A DNA stretch of 64,000 bases, taken from DATEGZ01 sp035519535. Its GTDB lineage: Bacteria; Acidobacteriota; Vicinamibacteria; Vicinamibacterales; SCN-69-37. This document shows, piece after piece, positions 1-9,730 of this stretch. The stretch spans positions 15,851-79,850 of the forward strand of contig DATIWF010000062.1 of NCBI GenBank assembly GCA_035519535.1, in the 5' to 3' direction. The notes under the pieces are model-generated. The model saw nothing but the letters and a program-made list of their open reading frames with translations. It had not been told where the DNA came from and searched no databases. How positions within the stretch are numbered: position 1 is the first letter of the stretch; each line of letters starts with the position of its first letter. A program made the position numbers and the translations under genes.

Positions 1-456
1 GAGCCGATGCTGATCGTGTTCGCGGCGATCTGTGCCGCCGGCGAGTGGGGCCGGCCGCGTGCGTGGGTCCTGGGTCTGGCCGTTGCCGCGAGCGGGGCCG
101 CGGCGCTGGCCGTGCTGCCGCAGGTCCCCGCCAGCCTGCGTGCCTGGCCGGACTACGGCGTGCGATGGCCTTCGATCTTCGACCGGCACGACGGGGAGAT
201 CCTCGGGGAGGCGGGCCTGAACCTGCCCGCCCGTGACGGCGCCGCGGCGCTCGCCGCGACGACCACGGGCGAGGCACCGGTGGTGGTGCGCGTGATCGTC
301 AGCGGCCTTCCGGCGCGGGAGATCCAACTCGCGCCCCGCCAGTCCACGCCGATCCGCGTGCCGTGGCCGGCGCTCGGGCTGGCGTTCGTCGAGCTCGTAA
401 CGGCCGGCCCGGCGGCGACGGCTCAACCCGTGCACGTGATCGTGGATGGTCGCTGA
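1..456 (+). CDS. C-terminal part of an unknown membrane protein (5' truncated by window)
   Basis: The frame is open from the first base and ends at TGA 454-456, so the true start may lie outside the window; a possible internal ATG is at 7. The visible 150 residues begin with two hydrophobic stretches (about residues 1-15 and 20-40) with a short Arg-containing turn, then an extracytoplasmic-looking, beta-rich tail of about 100 residues with no recognised motif. It may be the tail of a multi-spanning glycosyltransferase or similar membrane enzyme, but this is a guess. It lies 6 bases upstream of the porin gene and is probably co-transcribed with it. Confidence 0.6.
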   Translation, partial: EPMLIVFAAICAAGEWGRPRAWVLGLAVAASGAAALAVLPQVPASLRAWPDYGVRWPSIFDRHDGEILGEAGLNLPARDGAAALAATTTGEAPVVVRVIVSGLPAREIQLAPRQSTPIRVPWPALGLAFVELVTAGPAATAQPVHVIVDGR

Positions 457-462
457 GGACGT

Positions 463-1860
463 ATGGGATCTGCGCTTGCCGCGCTCTTCTTGTTTCTGGC
501 CGCACGGCCGGTCCCGGACCAGCCGGCTCAGCCGCCGGCGGCGACCCGCGTCTATCTCCCGAACACCGCAGACGAGGACTGGACGTTCCTCAAAGATCCG
601 TCCAAGCGCACCGACTTCTGGGATCCCGTGAAGTACATTCCGCTCGGTGCCGACGACCGATCGCTCACGCTCAGCGGCGAGATTCGCTACCGTCCCGAGG
701 GCCTGCGCATCCACGGCGTCGGCGCGCAACCGTCGACGACGGACAACTACTTCCTGCAGCGATACCTGGTCGGCGCGGACCTTCACTTCAGCAAACAGAT
801 GCGGCTGTTCGGCGAGCTGCAGAGCGGGATCATCAACGGCAAGCTCGGGTCGCCGCGGCCGACCGATCGCGACAGCTTCGATCTTCATCAGGCGTTTTTC
901 GAGTTTCGCCGGACGCTTGGCAACCAGCGCCTGTTCGGGATTCGGGCCGGGCGGCAGGAGCTCTCCGTCGGCAGCTCGCGACTGATCTCCGCGAGTCCGG
1001 GGCTGAACGTCAAGCGCAGCTTCGACGGCGTCAACGTGCAGTACCAGGCGGCGTCGTGGCGGCTGGTGGGTGCGGCCGCCGAGCTGGTGGAGCTCAGGCA
1101 GGGGGCGTTCAACGATCGGGCGCACGGCGGCCAGCACTTCTGGGGCGTGGCGGTGACGCGGCGGAGCCCGCGATTCAAGCGCGGCGACCTGGGTCTGTAC
1201 TACCTGGGCATCGACCGGAAGCTCTCGATCTACGCGCAGGGCCTCGGTCCCGAATCCCGCCACACGATCGGCATGAAGTGGAGCGGCATCGGCACGCGGT
1301 TCGATCTCGACTACGACCTTGTGGGGCAGTGGGGACACTTCAACGGGGCGCCCGTGCGCGCGTGGGCGTTCGCGGCGGAAACCGGCTATCGACTGTCGTC
1401 CTCGCGTCTGGCGCCGCGGCTGAGCATTCGCACCGATCTCGCGTCGGGCGATCGCGATCCGGCGAGCGCCCGTCTCGAGTCGTTCGACCCGCTGTTTCCG
1501 GGCAACTCGTACTCCGGCAACGTCGGTCTCTTCGGCCCGACGAACCTGACGGATCTCACGCCCGCCTTCACCCTGCGGCCGGCGACGAAGCTCACGCTGG
1601 GCTTCGAGGCGCCGAGCTACTGGCGGACGTCGACCGGCGATGGGATCTACGCGACCGACCTCCGCGTGCTGCTCCCGCCGGGCGTCGGTTCGGGCAAGTA
1701 CGTCGGGACCAACCCGAGCGTCCTGGTGATCTACCAGGCGACGCACCATCTTCAGCTGCAAGGCGCGATCACGCGGATGCACGCGGGCGGCTTTCTCAGT
1801 GCGACATTCGTCGCGAAGGGATTCGGCTTCTACTCGGCGACCGCGCTCTATCGCTTCTGA
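463..1860 (+). CDS. Alginate-export-type outer-membrane beta-barrel protein
   Basis: 465 residues. A hydrophobic signal segment (residues 1-20) is followed by a Pro-rich stretch and then alternating aromatic/hydrophobic strands typical of a porin, ending in a C-terminal aromatic residue (LYRF), as outer-membrane barrels usually do. The segment around residues 340-460, including PTNLTDLTPAFTL and the closing strands, resembles the alginate export (AlgE-like) domain family. In such families the barrel passes polysaccharide or other solutes across the outer membrane; the substrate here is unknown. GAGG of the upstream stop region lies just before ATG 463. The 3' end overlaps the convergent cytochrome gene by 13 bases. 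Confidence 0.75.
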   Translation: MGSALAALFLFLAARPVPDQPAQPPAATRVYLPNTADEDWTFLKDPSKRTDFWDPVKYIPLGADDRSLTLSGEIRYRPEGLRIHGVGAQPSTTDNYFLQRYLVGADLHFSKQMRLFGELQSGIINGKLGSPRPTDRDSFDLHQAFFEFRRTLGNQRLFGIRAGRQELSVGSSRLISASPGLNVKRSFDGVNVQYQAASWRLVGAAAELVELRQGAFNDRAHGGQHFWGVAVTRRSPRFKRGDLGLYYLGIDRKLSIYAQGLGPESRHTIGMKWSGIGTRFDLDYDLVGQWGHFNGAPVRAWAFAAETGYRLSSSRLAPRLSIRTDLASGDRDPASARLESFDPLFPGNSYSGNVGLFGPTNLTDLTPAFTLRPATKLTLGFEAPSYWRTSTGDGIYATDLRVLLPPGVGSGKYVGTNPSVLVIYQATHHLQLQGAITRMHAGGFLSATFVAKGFGFYSATALYRF

Positions 1861-4196
1861 CGGCTGCGGCGGATGTCCGCGAGCAGTGCGGCGGCGTCAG
1901 CGTCGCCGGGTGAAAGGTCCACGAGCCGGGTCGCGAGCATTTCGGCGCGCGCGAGGTCGCCGCTCTCGCGCACGTAGCTGACGAGCCCGGCCAGCACGGT
2001 GCGGTCGCCCGGGTGGGCGCGCCACGTGCGATCCAGCAGATCGATCGCCGCGGCGGGCCGGCCGGCGTCGTGCGTCGCCACGGCCAGCATGTACTGCGCA
2101 GTCGTGTCGTCGGGCGCGAGGGCCGCAGCGCGCGTGAGCTCGGCGACGGCGCCGGGCAGATCGTGCCGCCGCGCCAGCAGCAGTCCGAGCGCGTGGTGCA
2201 GCGACGCCGCCTCGGGGGTGCGCGCGAGCGCCTCCCGCAGCACGCGCTCGCCCTCATCGTCGCGCCCCTGCGAGCGGTAGAGATCGGCCAGGTTGACGGA
2301 CGCCGGGGCGAAGTACGGTTCGAGACGACGGGCCGTCTCGTATTCCTGCCGGGCCCGATCGACGTCGCCGCGCTCGGCGTACAGCGCGCCGAGGTTCACG
2401 TGCGCGCCCGCCGAGTCCGCGTTGAAACGCTGCACGTCTTCCCACTCGGCGAGCGCGCGTGCGCGACGCGCCCGATCCGGTTCGGCCAGGGCGCCGTCGG
2501 GCGCCGTTGCCAGCGCGCGGGCGGCCTCGATGCGGACCGCGCGCACCGGGTCGGCGATGAGCGGCGCCAGCAGCGACGCCCGCGGCTGGACCGGCAACGC
2601 CCCGAGCACGTCGACCGCGGCCAGGCGGAGCAGCGCGTCTGGATCGCGCAGAGCCCGCTCGATGACCGGTCCAGACTGCCCGTCGATCCAGCGCGCCAGC
2701 AGCGAGACCGCCGTCGCCCGCACGATCCCCGGCGCCGCGTCGTCGGCGACGACCGACAGCAAGCGCGATTCGGCGTCCGCGGCGGCGGTCCGCCCGGCGG
2801 CGAGCGCCTCTCCATAGTGCGGCGGCAGCGTCTGCGAGCCCATCCACACGGCAACCTGCGCGGCGGCCCACGCGGGCGGTCGATCGGCGTGGCACGCCGC
2901 GCACGCGTTGGGCGTGCCAATCTTCATGGTGAGGTCCGGCCGGGGCACGCGAAAACTGTGGTCGCGCCGATCGTCCACCGTCATGTACGTGCGCGTCGGC
3001 ATGTGGCAAAAGACGCACTGGCTGCCCGCGGATCCCTCAGCATGGTGATGGTGCGCCGGCGACGCGAACTTCGAGGCGAGGTGACATCGCTGGCAGACCT
3101 CGTCGAGGTTCGACGCGATCTCCGGCCGGTGCGGCTCGTGACAGTCGCTGCACGTCACGCCCTTTGCATACATCTTGCTCTGCAGGAACGATCCGTACTC
3201 GTAGACCTCGTCCTTGATCTGGCCGTCGGCGAAGTACAGATCCTCCTCGAGGAGCGAGGGGCGATGCGTGTCGGCGAGCGGGCGACCGACATGGTAGTCG
3301 TCGGTCAACTGGGCGCGCCGGGAGTGGCAGCGCGCGCACATCTCGACTTCGACCCGCGACGTGCGCGGCCGGTCGCGATGCGCAAGGCCCGTCGACGGAT
3401 CGAGGATCCACGAGGCGCCGTCATGTGCGCCGAGCGGCACCAGTCCGTCGTCCTCGCCCGGACGCCGCGGCGTGTTCGCGGCGCGGCCGCGCGCCCACGC
3501 GACGTGCTGCGAGCCGGCGCCATGGCACGCTTCACAGCCGACACTCAGATCGCTCCACGTCGTCTCGTACCGGTCCTCCGCGGCGACGTACCGTTTGCGC
3601 AGATTCGTCGAGTGGCAGTCGGCGCACATGAAGTTCCAGTTCTGCGATCGGCTCGTCCAGTGCTGCACGTCACCCGCGCGAATCGGCGTCGCCGGATACA
3701 GGTGATACCAGCGCTGGCCCTTCGGCGCCGGCCGGTCGTCCCACGCCACGCCAAGGGCCTGCAAACGCCCGCCGGCAAGCGGCAGCAGGTATTGCTGGAG
3801 AGGGTAGACGCCGAAGGTGTACGCGACCTCGAAGTCCTGCGGCTTCCCGTCGGGGCCGTCCGTGCGAACGACGTACTTGCCGTTGCGCTGCGAGAAAGAC
3901 GACGTCATGCCGTGCAGCGTGAACGTCTCCCCGGCGAATCTGGCCTCGACGGTTGCGGAGGACGGCGCCTGCATCGCGCGCGCGTGCATCGACGGCTGCC
4001 AGCGCGCGGCCTCAATCGCGTGGCACTCGGCGCAGACCGCCGCGCCGACGAACGTCGCGCCCGCGTCGCTTTCGCGCGCCGCAGTCGCTGAAACGGCGTG
4101 CGAGGCGTCCCGCGCATGATGCCGGACCCACCACATGAGGCTGCCCGCGGCGATCAGCGCGATCACGCCGGCGCTCGTCCAGCGGGATGTCGTCAT
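1848..4196 (-). CDS. Octaheme c-type cytochrome with HEAT and TPR repeats
   Basis: 782 residues. One N-terminal membrane anchor or signal (residues 9-25) precedes eight CxxCH haem-binding motifs, readable in order as CAEC, CADC, CEAC, CARC, CSDC, CQRC, CVFC and CAAC, each followed by H, in the first ~450 residues. Then come HEAT-like helical repeats (about 480-600) and at least three TPR units (about 610-770). The haem part resembles multihaem cytochromes of the c554/nitrite-reductase type found in Planctomycetes and Acidobacteria; the repeats suggest docking to partners. It should act in the periplasm in electron transfer; no catalytic site is certain. Start ATG at 4194-4196. It is divergent from the sulfatase. 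Confidence 0.85.
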   Translation of the reverse strand: MTTSRWTSAGVIALIAAGSLMWWVRHHARDASHAVSATAARESDAGATFVGAAVCAECHAIEAARWQPSMHARAMQAPSSATVEARFAGETFTLHGMTSSFSQRNGKYVVRTDGPDGKPQDFEVAYTFGVYPLQQYLLPLAGGRLQALGVAWDDRPAPKGQRWYHLYPATPIRAGDVQHWTSRSQNWNFMCADCHSTNLRKRYVAAEDRYETTWSDLSVGCEACHGAGSQHVAWARGRAANTPRRPGEDDGLVPLGAHDGASWILDPSTGLAHRDRPRTSRVEVEMCARCHSRRAQLTDDYHVGRPLADTHRPSLLEEDLYFADGQIKDEVYEYGSFLQSKMYAKGVTCSDCHEPHRPEIASNLDEVCQRCHLASKFASPAHHHHAEGSAGSQCVFCHMPTRTYMTVDDRRDHSFRVPRPDLTMKIGTPNACAACHADRPPAWAAAQVAVWMGSQTLPPHYGEALAAGRTAAADAESRLLSVVADDAAPGIVRATAVSLLARWIDGQSGPVIERALRDPDALLRLAAVDVLGALPVQPRASLLAPLIADPVRAVRIEAARALATAPDGALAEPDRARRARALAEWEDVQRFNADSAGAHVNLGALYAERGDVDRARQEYETARRLEPYFAPASVNLADLYRSQGRDDEGERVLREALARTPEAASLHHALGLLLARRHDLPGAVAELTRAAALAPDDTTAQYMLAVATHDAGRPAAAIDLLDRTWRAHPGDRTVLAGLVSYVRESGDLARAEMLATRLVDLSPGDADAAALLADIRRSRQKR

Positions 4197-4246
4197 CCGG
4201 CTGATATTATGTCGGGCGCATCGGTCACTGTTGGAGATCCCCCACG

Positions 4247-6643
4247 ATGAAGCGATCAGCGCCTCTGTTCGTCCTTGCTCTTTGTGTCGCGTGCAGCCAG
4301 AAAGAATCAGCGCCCGAGAACGTACTTCCCAGGCCCGAGGCGCCGTTCAAAGGCAAGATCGGGCGCACGGTGAGGGAGTCCACGCCGGACTTTCCCGCGG
4401 GCGTGCAGGCGCCCAAGGGCGCGCCCAACGTTCTGCTGATTCTGACCGACGACGTCGGCTTCGGCGCCTCGAGCACCTTCGGCGGACCGATTCCGACGCC
4501 GACGATGGATCGGTTGGCGAAGAGCGGCCTGCGCTACACGCAGTTCCACACGACGGCGCTGTGCTCGCCCACGCGCGCCGCGCTGCTGTCCGGACGCAAT
4601 CATCACTCGGTCGCGACGGGCGTCATCATGGAGCTCGGCACCGGCTTCCCCGGCTACAACTCGATCATGCCGAAGAGCGCCGGCACGTTCGCGGAGGTGC
4701 TGAAGCAGAACGGGTACAACACGGCGTGGTACGGCAAGAACCACAACGTGCCCGACTGGATGTCGAGCCAGGCCGGGCCGTTCGACCTCTGGCCGACAGG
4801 TCTCGGGTTCGAGTACTTCTACGGCTTCATCGGCGGCGACGCGAACCAATGGAACCCGGCGCTGTTCGAGAATACCCAGCCGATCGAGCCGCCCCACGAC
4901 CAGAAGGACTACTTTTTCGATCGCGACATGGCCGACCACGCGATCGATCGCATTCGGCTGCTGCACTCGGTCGCGCCCGACAAGCCGTGGCTGCAGTACT
5001 ACGCAACGGGCACCGCGCACGCGCCGCATCACGCGCCGCGGGACTGGATCGCGAAGTTCAAGGGGCAGTTCGACCAGGGCTGGGACAAGGTGCGCGAGGA
5101 GACCTTCGCACGGCAGAAGCAGCTGGGCGTGATCCCGCAGGACACGAAGCTCACGCCGCGGCCCGACGGGATTCCGTCGTGGGAGTCGCAGGACGCCGAT
5201 CACAAGCGGGTCTACGCGCGGATGATGGAGGTGTACGCGGGCGCGCTGGCGCACGCCGACAGCCAGATTGGCCGCATCGTCGACGCCATTGACGACCTGG
5301 GCGAGCTCGACAACACGCTCGTGATCTACATCATGGGCGACAACGGCGCGAGCGCGGAAGGCAGCGCGCAGGGCCTGCTGAATGAAATGACGTTCTTCAA
5401 CGGCATCCCGGAGGACTTCAAGGAGGTCGAACGGCGAATCGACGAGCTCGGCACGGACAAGACCTACAACCACTACCCGATCGGCTGGGCGCACGCGATG
5501 GACACGCCGTTTCAGTGGACGAAGCAGGTCGCCTCGCACTTCGGCGGCACGCGCAACGGCCTCGTGATCTCCTGGCCGGCCCGCATCAAGGACAGAGGCG
5601 GGATCCGCACGCAATTCCACCACGTCATCGACGTCGCGCCGACGATCCTCGAGGCGGCGGGCGTGCAGGCGCCGTCCGTCCTGAACGGTGTGCCGCAGAA
5701 GCCAATCGAGGGCGTGAGCATGGTGTACACGTTCGACAGTCCCACTGCGCCGTCAGCGCACCGCACGCAGTACTTCGAGATGGCCGGCAACCGCGCGATC
5801 TACAGCGACGGGTGGGTCGCAGCGACGACCCCGCCGATCGCGCCGTGGGTGAGTACCGCGGAGGCGATCGACATCGACGCCTACAAGTGGGAGCTCTACC
5901 ACGTCAGCGAGGACTTCTCCGAGGCTGTGAACCTGGCCGACAAGAATCCTGCGAAGCTCAGAGAGCTGCAGGATCTGTTCTGGAGCGAAGCCGCGAAGTA
6001 CAACGTGCTGCCGATCGACAACAGTCGCATGGAGCGGATGGACGTCAGCATTCGTCCGAGTCTGACGCGCGGCCGATCGGTCTTCACGTTCTATCCGGGC
6101 CAGACGCGGATCCCTGAAGGGAGCGCGCCGGACATGAAGAACAAATCGTGGAAGGTGGGCGCGGACGTGGACATTCCGGCGGGTGGCGCCGACGGCGTGA
6201 TCGCGACGCAGGGCGGACGGTTCGCCGGCTGGGGCCTCTACCTGCTCGGCGGCAAGCCCGTGTTTCACTACAACCTCGCCGGCGTCCAGCGCTTCACCAT
6301 TGCCGCCAGGGACAAGATCGCGCCCGGCCGGCACACGGTGCTCGTGGAGTTCAAGTACGACGGCGGCGGCATCGCCAAGGGCGGGGCGGTGACGATCAGG
6401 GTGGACGACAAGCCCGTCGCCCAGGGCCGCATCGAGCGCACGCTGCCGTTCCGCATGACCGTGGACGAGACGCTGGACATCGGCGAGGACACGGGCACGC
6501 CCGTCAGCGAGGACTACAAGGTGCCGTTCAAGTTCACCGGCACGCTGAACCGGGTGCTCGTGCGGCTCGGCGACGAGAAGCTGAGCGCCGAGGATCAGGC
6601 GCAGATCAACCGGGCGCTCGCCGCGCTGGCGGCCGCGCGATAA
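4247..6643 (+). CDS. Arylsulfatase (formylglycine-dependent sulfatase), exported
   Basis: 798 residues. An N-terminal lipoprotein-like signal ends at Cys16. The sulfatase fold begins at residue 60 with the metal-binding Asp pair (LTDD, 68-69), and the maturation motif C106-S-P-T-R is present, so Cys106 is expected to be converted to formylglycine. A second metal-binding segment (IMGDNGASAEG, about 363-373) is also present. The last ~150 residues form a beta-rich extension common in the long arylsulfatase subfamily. It probably hydrolyses sulfate esters in the periplasm. GGAG lies about 10 bases before ATG 4247, and a TATTAT -10-like element lies at 4205-4210. No formylglycine-generating enzyme is seen in the window. 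Confidence 0.92.
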   Translation: MKRSAPLFVLALCVACSQKESAPENVLPRPEAPFKGKIGRTVRESTPDFPAGVQAPKGAPNVLLILTDDVGFGASSTFGGPIPTPTMDRLAKSGLRYTQFHTTALCSPTRAALLSGRNHHSVATGVIMELGTGFPGYNSIMPKSAGTFAEVLKQNGYNTAWYGKNHNVPDWMSSQAGPFDLWPTGLGFEYFYGFIGGDANQWNPALFENTQPIEPPHDQKDYFFDRDMADHAIDRIRLLHSVAPDKPWLQYYATGTAHAPHHAPRDWIAKFKGQFDQGWDKVREETFARQKQLGVIPQDTKLTPRPDGIPSWESQDADHKRVYARMMEVYAGALAHADSQIGRIVDAIDDLGELDNTLVIYIMGDNGASAEGSAQGLLNEMTFFNGIPEDFKEVERRIDELGTDKTYNHYPIGWAHAMDTPFQWTKQVASHFGGTRNGLVISWPARIKDRGGIRTQFHHVIDVAPTILEAAGVQAPSVLNGVPQKPIEGVSMVYTFDSPTAPSAHRTQYFEMAGNRAIYSDGWVAATTPPIAPWVSTAEAIDIDAYKWELYHVSEDFSEAVNLADKNPAKLRELQDLFWSEAAKYNVLPIDNSRMERMDVSIRPSLTRGRSVFTFYPGQTRIPEGSAPDMKNKSWKVGADVDIPAGGADGVIATQGGRFAGWGLYLLGGKPVFHYNLAGVQRFTIAARDKIAPGRHTVLVEFKYDGGGIAKGGAVTIRVDDKPVAQGRIERTLPFRMTVDETLDIGEDTGTPVSEDYKVPFKFTGTLNRVLVRLGDEKLSAEDQAQINRALAALAAAR

Positions 6644-6701
6644 AGACGAGGCGGTCGCGCCGTCACGGTACTCCGGGGGGAGCTTGGCGGGTAGGCGCGA
6701 C

Positions 6702-6729
6702 AGGGCAAAGGCGGAAGGCAGAAGGCAAA
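6702..6729. repeat. Heptad repeat tract, consensus AGGCNNA
   Basis: Four consecutive 7-base units of the type AGGCNNA (first unit AGGGCAA) lie between the sulfatase and the protease. One of six tracts in this window with the same 7-base period but different unit sequences. Confidence 0.6.
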
Positions 6730-6784
6730 GACCAGGACGGCCGGCGGGAGCGCACGCTATAGTTAATCCTCGGAGGTCGTGCGC

Positions 6785-8425
6785 ATGATGCGTGGCTGGG
6801 CCCGTCGCCCGACGGGCGCGATCGTGTGTGTCGCAATTCTTCTTGGTGTGGTCCTCATCGCTCGTGATTCTCGGGTGTCGGCGTTCCCCCAGCGCGCCGG
6901 CCTCGGCAACCCCCGCGAACCTGTTGTCAATCAGCGACCGGCGCCCGCGGCGTCGGCCGTGGACGTCGGCCAGCTGCAGCTCACCGGCGATCGCGTCGCA
7001 GCGTTCGTGGAGGCGTACACCCGGCATCTCGACTACCTGCCCGGCGAAGTCCTGGTGACGTTCAAGCCCGGGATGTCGACGTCGCAGCAGCAGCGCGCGC
7101 TCATGGCGCTGCGCAGCCGGCCGTCGGTGGACGACCTGCATTGGCTGCCGGGCACGACCACTGCGCTCCTGCGTGACGTCACGCAGCCGGACGCGAACGT
7201 CCTGGCGAGTCAGTTGAGCGAGCAGCCGGAAGTCGCGTCGGCCCAGCCGAACTACCTGCGGCATCGCGCGGTGCAGCGCCAGCGGCGGATCGCGTCAACG
7301 ACCGCGACGGCCGCTCCGCTTGGCACGCCGAACGATCCCGATTACGGCAACTACCAGTGGAATTTCGGCATGCTCGACATGCCGCACGCCTGGGACATCC
7401 AGCCCGGCGGCAATTCGGGCCTCATCGTCGCGACGGTGGACACCGGCGTGACAACCGTCACGCAATCGTTCACGTTCCCGCTCTTCACCGGGTCGGCGAT
7501 CGAGACCGTCAGTCTGCCGTTCGCGGTGAGCCCGGACCTGCCGCAGTCGCGGATCGTGGGCCCAAAGGACTTCGTCTTCATGCCGAGCGGCGGGCCGGTG
7601 CTGGACTTCGACGGCCACGGCACGCACGTGAGCTCGACGATCGGCGAGGCGACCAACAACGGCATCCTGCTCGCCGGCATGGCCTACAACGTGCGCATCA
7701 TGCCGGTGAAGGTGTGCCTCGGCTACTGGGAGCTGATGATCGCGAACGCCCAGGCGGGGATCACCGGGTTCCTGCCGCAGGACGTCGGCGGGTGCCCCGA
7801 CGATGCCATCTCGTCGGGGATCCGGTACGCGACGGACAACGGCGCCAAGGTCATCAACATCAGCCTCGGCGGCGACTCGCCGGACACGATCGTCCGCGAC
7901 GCGATCGCATACGCGGTCGCGCACGGCGCGTTCGTCGCCATCGCGATGGGCAACGACTTCGAGGACGGCAATCCGATCGACTACCCGGCGTTCTACGCGC
8001 CGCAGATCAACGGCGCGATGTCGGTCGCGGCCGTCAGCAAGTTCGCCAATCACGCGTACTACTCGACGACGGGCAGCTACTGCGAGATCGCGGCGCCCGG
8101 CGGCGACGACCGCGACGCCAGCGGGCTCGATGCGGGATACGTCTGGCAGGTCACGCTCTACTATCCGGACCAGGATCCGGCGTTGAAAGTGCCGCGGTTC
8201 GATCGGCTCTACGGCATCGGCTACATCGGGACGTCGATGGCGACGCCGCACGTCGCGGCGACGGCCGCGCTGCTCATGTCACAGGGCGTCACCGATCCTG
8301 CGGCCATCGAGGCGCTGATCACGAAGACCGCCAAGGACCTCGGCGCCAAGGGCAAGGACGACACGTTCGGGAACGGACTCATCCAGCCCAGGCCGGCGTT
8401 GTTCGGCTTCGGCGTCATCAAGTAG
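6785..8425 (+). CDS. Subtilisin-like serine protease (S8), secreted
   Basis: 546 residues from ATG 6785. This start is preferred over GTG 6779 because GGAGG at 6772-6776 is then 8 bases away; ATG 6788 is also possible. Residues 12-33 form a signal peptide. An inhibitor-I9-like propeptide (about 80-160, with the PGEVLVTFKPG motif) precedes the S8 catalytic domain. The triad is visible as Asp219 (ATVDTG), His278 (GHGTH) and Ser484 (GTSMATPH). A large insertion lies between Asp and His. It should be an exported, self-processed protease of broad specificity. A TATAGT -10-like element lies at 6758-6763. Confidence 0.92.
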   Translation: MMRGWARRPTGAIVCVAILLGVVLIARDSRVSAFPQRAGLGNPREPVVNQRPAPAASAVDVGQLQLTGDRVAAFVEAYTRHLDYLPGEVLVTFKPGMSTSQQQRALMALRSRPSVDDLHWLPGTTTALLRDVTQPDANVLASQLSEQPEVASAQPNYLRHRAVQRQRRIASTTATAAPLGTPNDPDYGNYQWNFGMLDMPHAWDIQPGGNSGLIVATVDTGVTTVTQSFTFPLFTGSAIETVSLPFAVSPDLPQSRIVGPKDFVFMPSGGPVLDFDGHGTHVSSTIGEATNNGILLAGMAYNVRIMPVKVCLGYWELMIANAQAGITGFLPQDVGGCPDDAISSGIRYATDNGAKVINISLGGDSPDTIVRDAIAYAVAHGAFVAIAMGNDFEDGNPIDYPAFYAPQINGAMSVAAVSKFANHAYYSTTGSYCEIAAPGGDDRDASGLDAGYVWQVTLYYPDQDPALKVPRFDRLYGIGYIGTSMATPHVAATAALLMSQGVTDPAAIEALITKTAKDLGAKGKDDTFGNGLIQPRPALFGFGVIK

Positions 8426-8432
8426 GCCGCCG

Positions 8433-9134
8433 ATGCGACGAGCCGTCTTCACGTTGCTGATCGTGTGTGTGGTGTTCGCGCCGGGGGTTTCGGCCGCCCA
8501 GACGCGTCCGACGCCGTCGTCCCCACAGCCGGCGCGCCGGCCCGCGCCGCCGCCGAAGAAGAAGGAGAAGGTCGGATTCCGCGCCTATGTCGGCGTGGAC
8601 ATCGAGGCGATGTCGGCGTCGCAGAGCTTCAAGGCGGTGACCGGGTCGTCGACGTTCATCGGGCCGTCCGGCGGCGTCGAGATCACTAATATCTGGCATA
8701 CGGTGTTCGCGCGCGTCGCCTTTGCGCACGCGAGCAAGGACGGCCAGCGCGTCTTCGTCAACAACGGGACGGTCTTCCCGCTGAACATTCCGCTCAAGGT
8801 CGGCATGACGCCGATCGAGCTCGGCGGCGGGTTCCGGCGCGTCATGGACAAGAAGAAGCTCTGGACCGGATACGCCGGCGTGAGCGCGCTCTTCCTGAAC
8901 TACTCGGAGACCTCCACGGGCGCGCTTGCCGGAGACGACACGCACCAGACGTTCACCGGCGTCACGATTTTCGGCGGTGTCGATCGCGGGTTCCACAAGT
9001 ACCTGATGACGGGCGTCGAGGCGCAGTATCGCAGCGTGCCGAACGCCCTCGGCACGGCCGGCGTCTCGCAGGCGTACAACGAGACGAACCTCGGCGGCTT
9101 CGCGGTGCGGATCTTCTTCGGGTTCAAGCGCTGA
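8433..9134 (+). CDS. Secreted, probably outer-membrane beta-barrel protein of unknown function
   Basis: 233 residues. A clear signal peptide (MRRAVFTLLIVCVVFAPGVSAAQ) is followed by a Pro/Lys-rich linker (PPPKKKEK, about residues 35-50) and then about 180 residues of alternating beta-strands with many Gly and aromatic residues, ending in IFFGFKR. This is the usual look of small acidobacterial barrel proteins. It starts 7 bases after the protease stop and is probably co-expressed with it. It overlaps the convergent DHFR-like gene by 11 bases. No enzymatic motif is seen. Confidence 0.7.
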   Translation: MRRAVFTLLIVCVVFAPGVSAAQTRPTPSSPQPARRPAPPPKKKEKVGFRAYVGVDIEAMSASQSFKAVTGSSTFIGPSGGVEITNIWHTVFARVAFAHASKDGQRVFVNNGTVFPLNIPLKVGMTPIELGGGFRRVMDKKKLWTGYAGVSALFLNYSETSTGALAGDDTHQTFTGVTIFGGVDRGFHKYLMTGVEAQYRSVPNALGTAGVSQAYNETNLGGFAVRIFFGFKR

Positions 9135-9693
9135 CGCGATAGCTCGCGAGGACGCAGCCGCCCGCAAGCTGGCGGCACTCGGTGAGCGTCAGCGCCACGC
9201 GGCGGCCGGCATCGCGGAACACCGGCACGCCCGATCCCAGAAGGATCGGGTGGATGTTCAGACCGACTTCATCGACCAGACCGGCCGCGAGGAGCGACGT
9301 CGCAAGCTCGCCGCCGCCCATGAGGCACATGCGTCCGCCCGGCTGGGATTTGAGGCGGCGGACGAAGCCGGCCGCATCCTCGCGCACGAGTTCCACGCCG
9401 GCCGCGTCGATCGACTCGAGGGTGCGCGAGAAGACGTAGGTGTGCATCTTCGGCGGCTTCGACGGCCGCCGATCGGCCGGCGGCCGGCGTGCCGGCTTCG
9501 GTCGGGCGGGGGACTGGGCTGCGGCGAAGGCCCAGGTCTTGCGGCCCATCAGGATCGTATCCACGCCTTTCCAGTACGCGGCCATCACGGCCTGGACGTC
9601 CGGGCTGAAGATCAGCCAGTCGATCGATCCGTCCGGCCCGGCCAGAAAGCCGTCGAGACTGATCGCCCCGCCGTAGGTGAGGGTGCGCGCCAT
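9124..9693 (-). CDS. Dihydrofolate reductase / RibD C-terminal-like reductase
   Basis: 189 residues. The opening (SLDGFLAGPDGSIDWL) and the later segments ILMGRKTW and CLMGGGELATSLLAAGLVDEVGLNIHPILLG are the hallmarks of the RibD_C/DHFR-like family that binds NAD(P)H. These stand-alone proteins are usually annotated as DHFR family; the true substrate is unknown. A Pro/Lys/Arg-rich insert of about 20 residues (near 63-80) is unusual. The SD GGAGG lies 7 bases before ATG 9693. It is transcribed divergently from the TetR gene, which may control it. Confidence 0.85.
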   Translation of the reverse strand: MARTLTYGGAISLDGFLAGPDGSIDWLIFSPDVQAVMAAYWKGVDTILMGRKTWAFAAAQSPARPKPARRPPADRRPSKPPKMHTYVFSRTLESIDAAGVELVREDAAGFVRRLKSQPGGRMCLMGGGELATSLLAAGLVDEVGLNIHPILLGSGVPVFRDAGRRVALTLTECRQLAGGCVLASYRVSA

Positions 9694-9730
9694 CGCTCGC
9701 CTCCGCGTGTGGTCCCGATATAACTAAATG

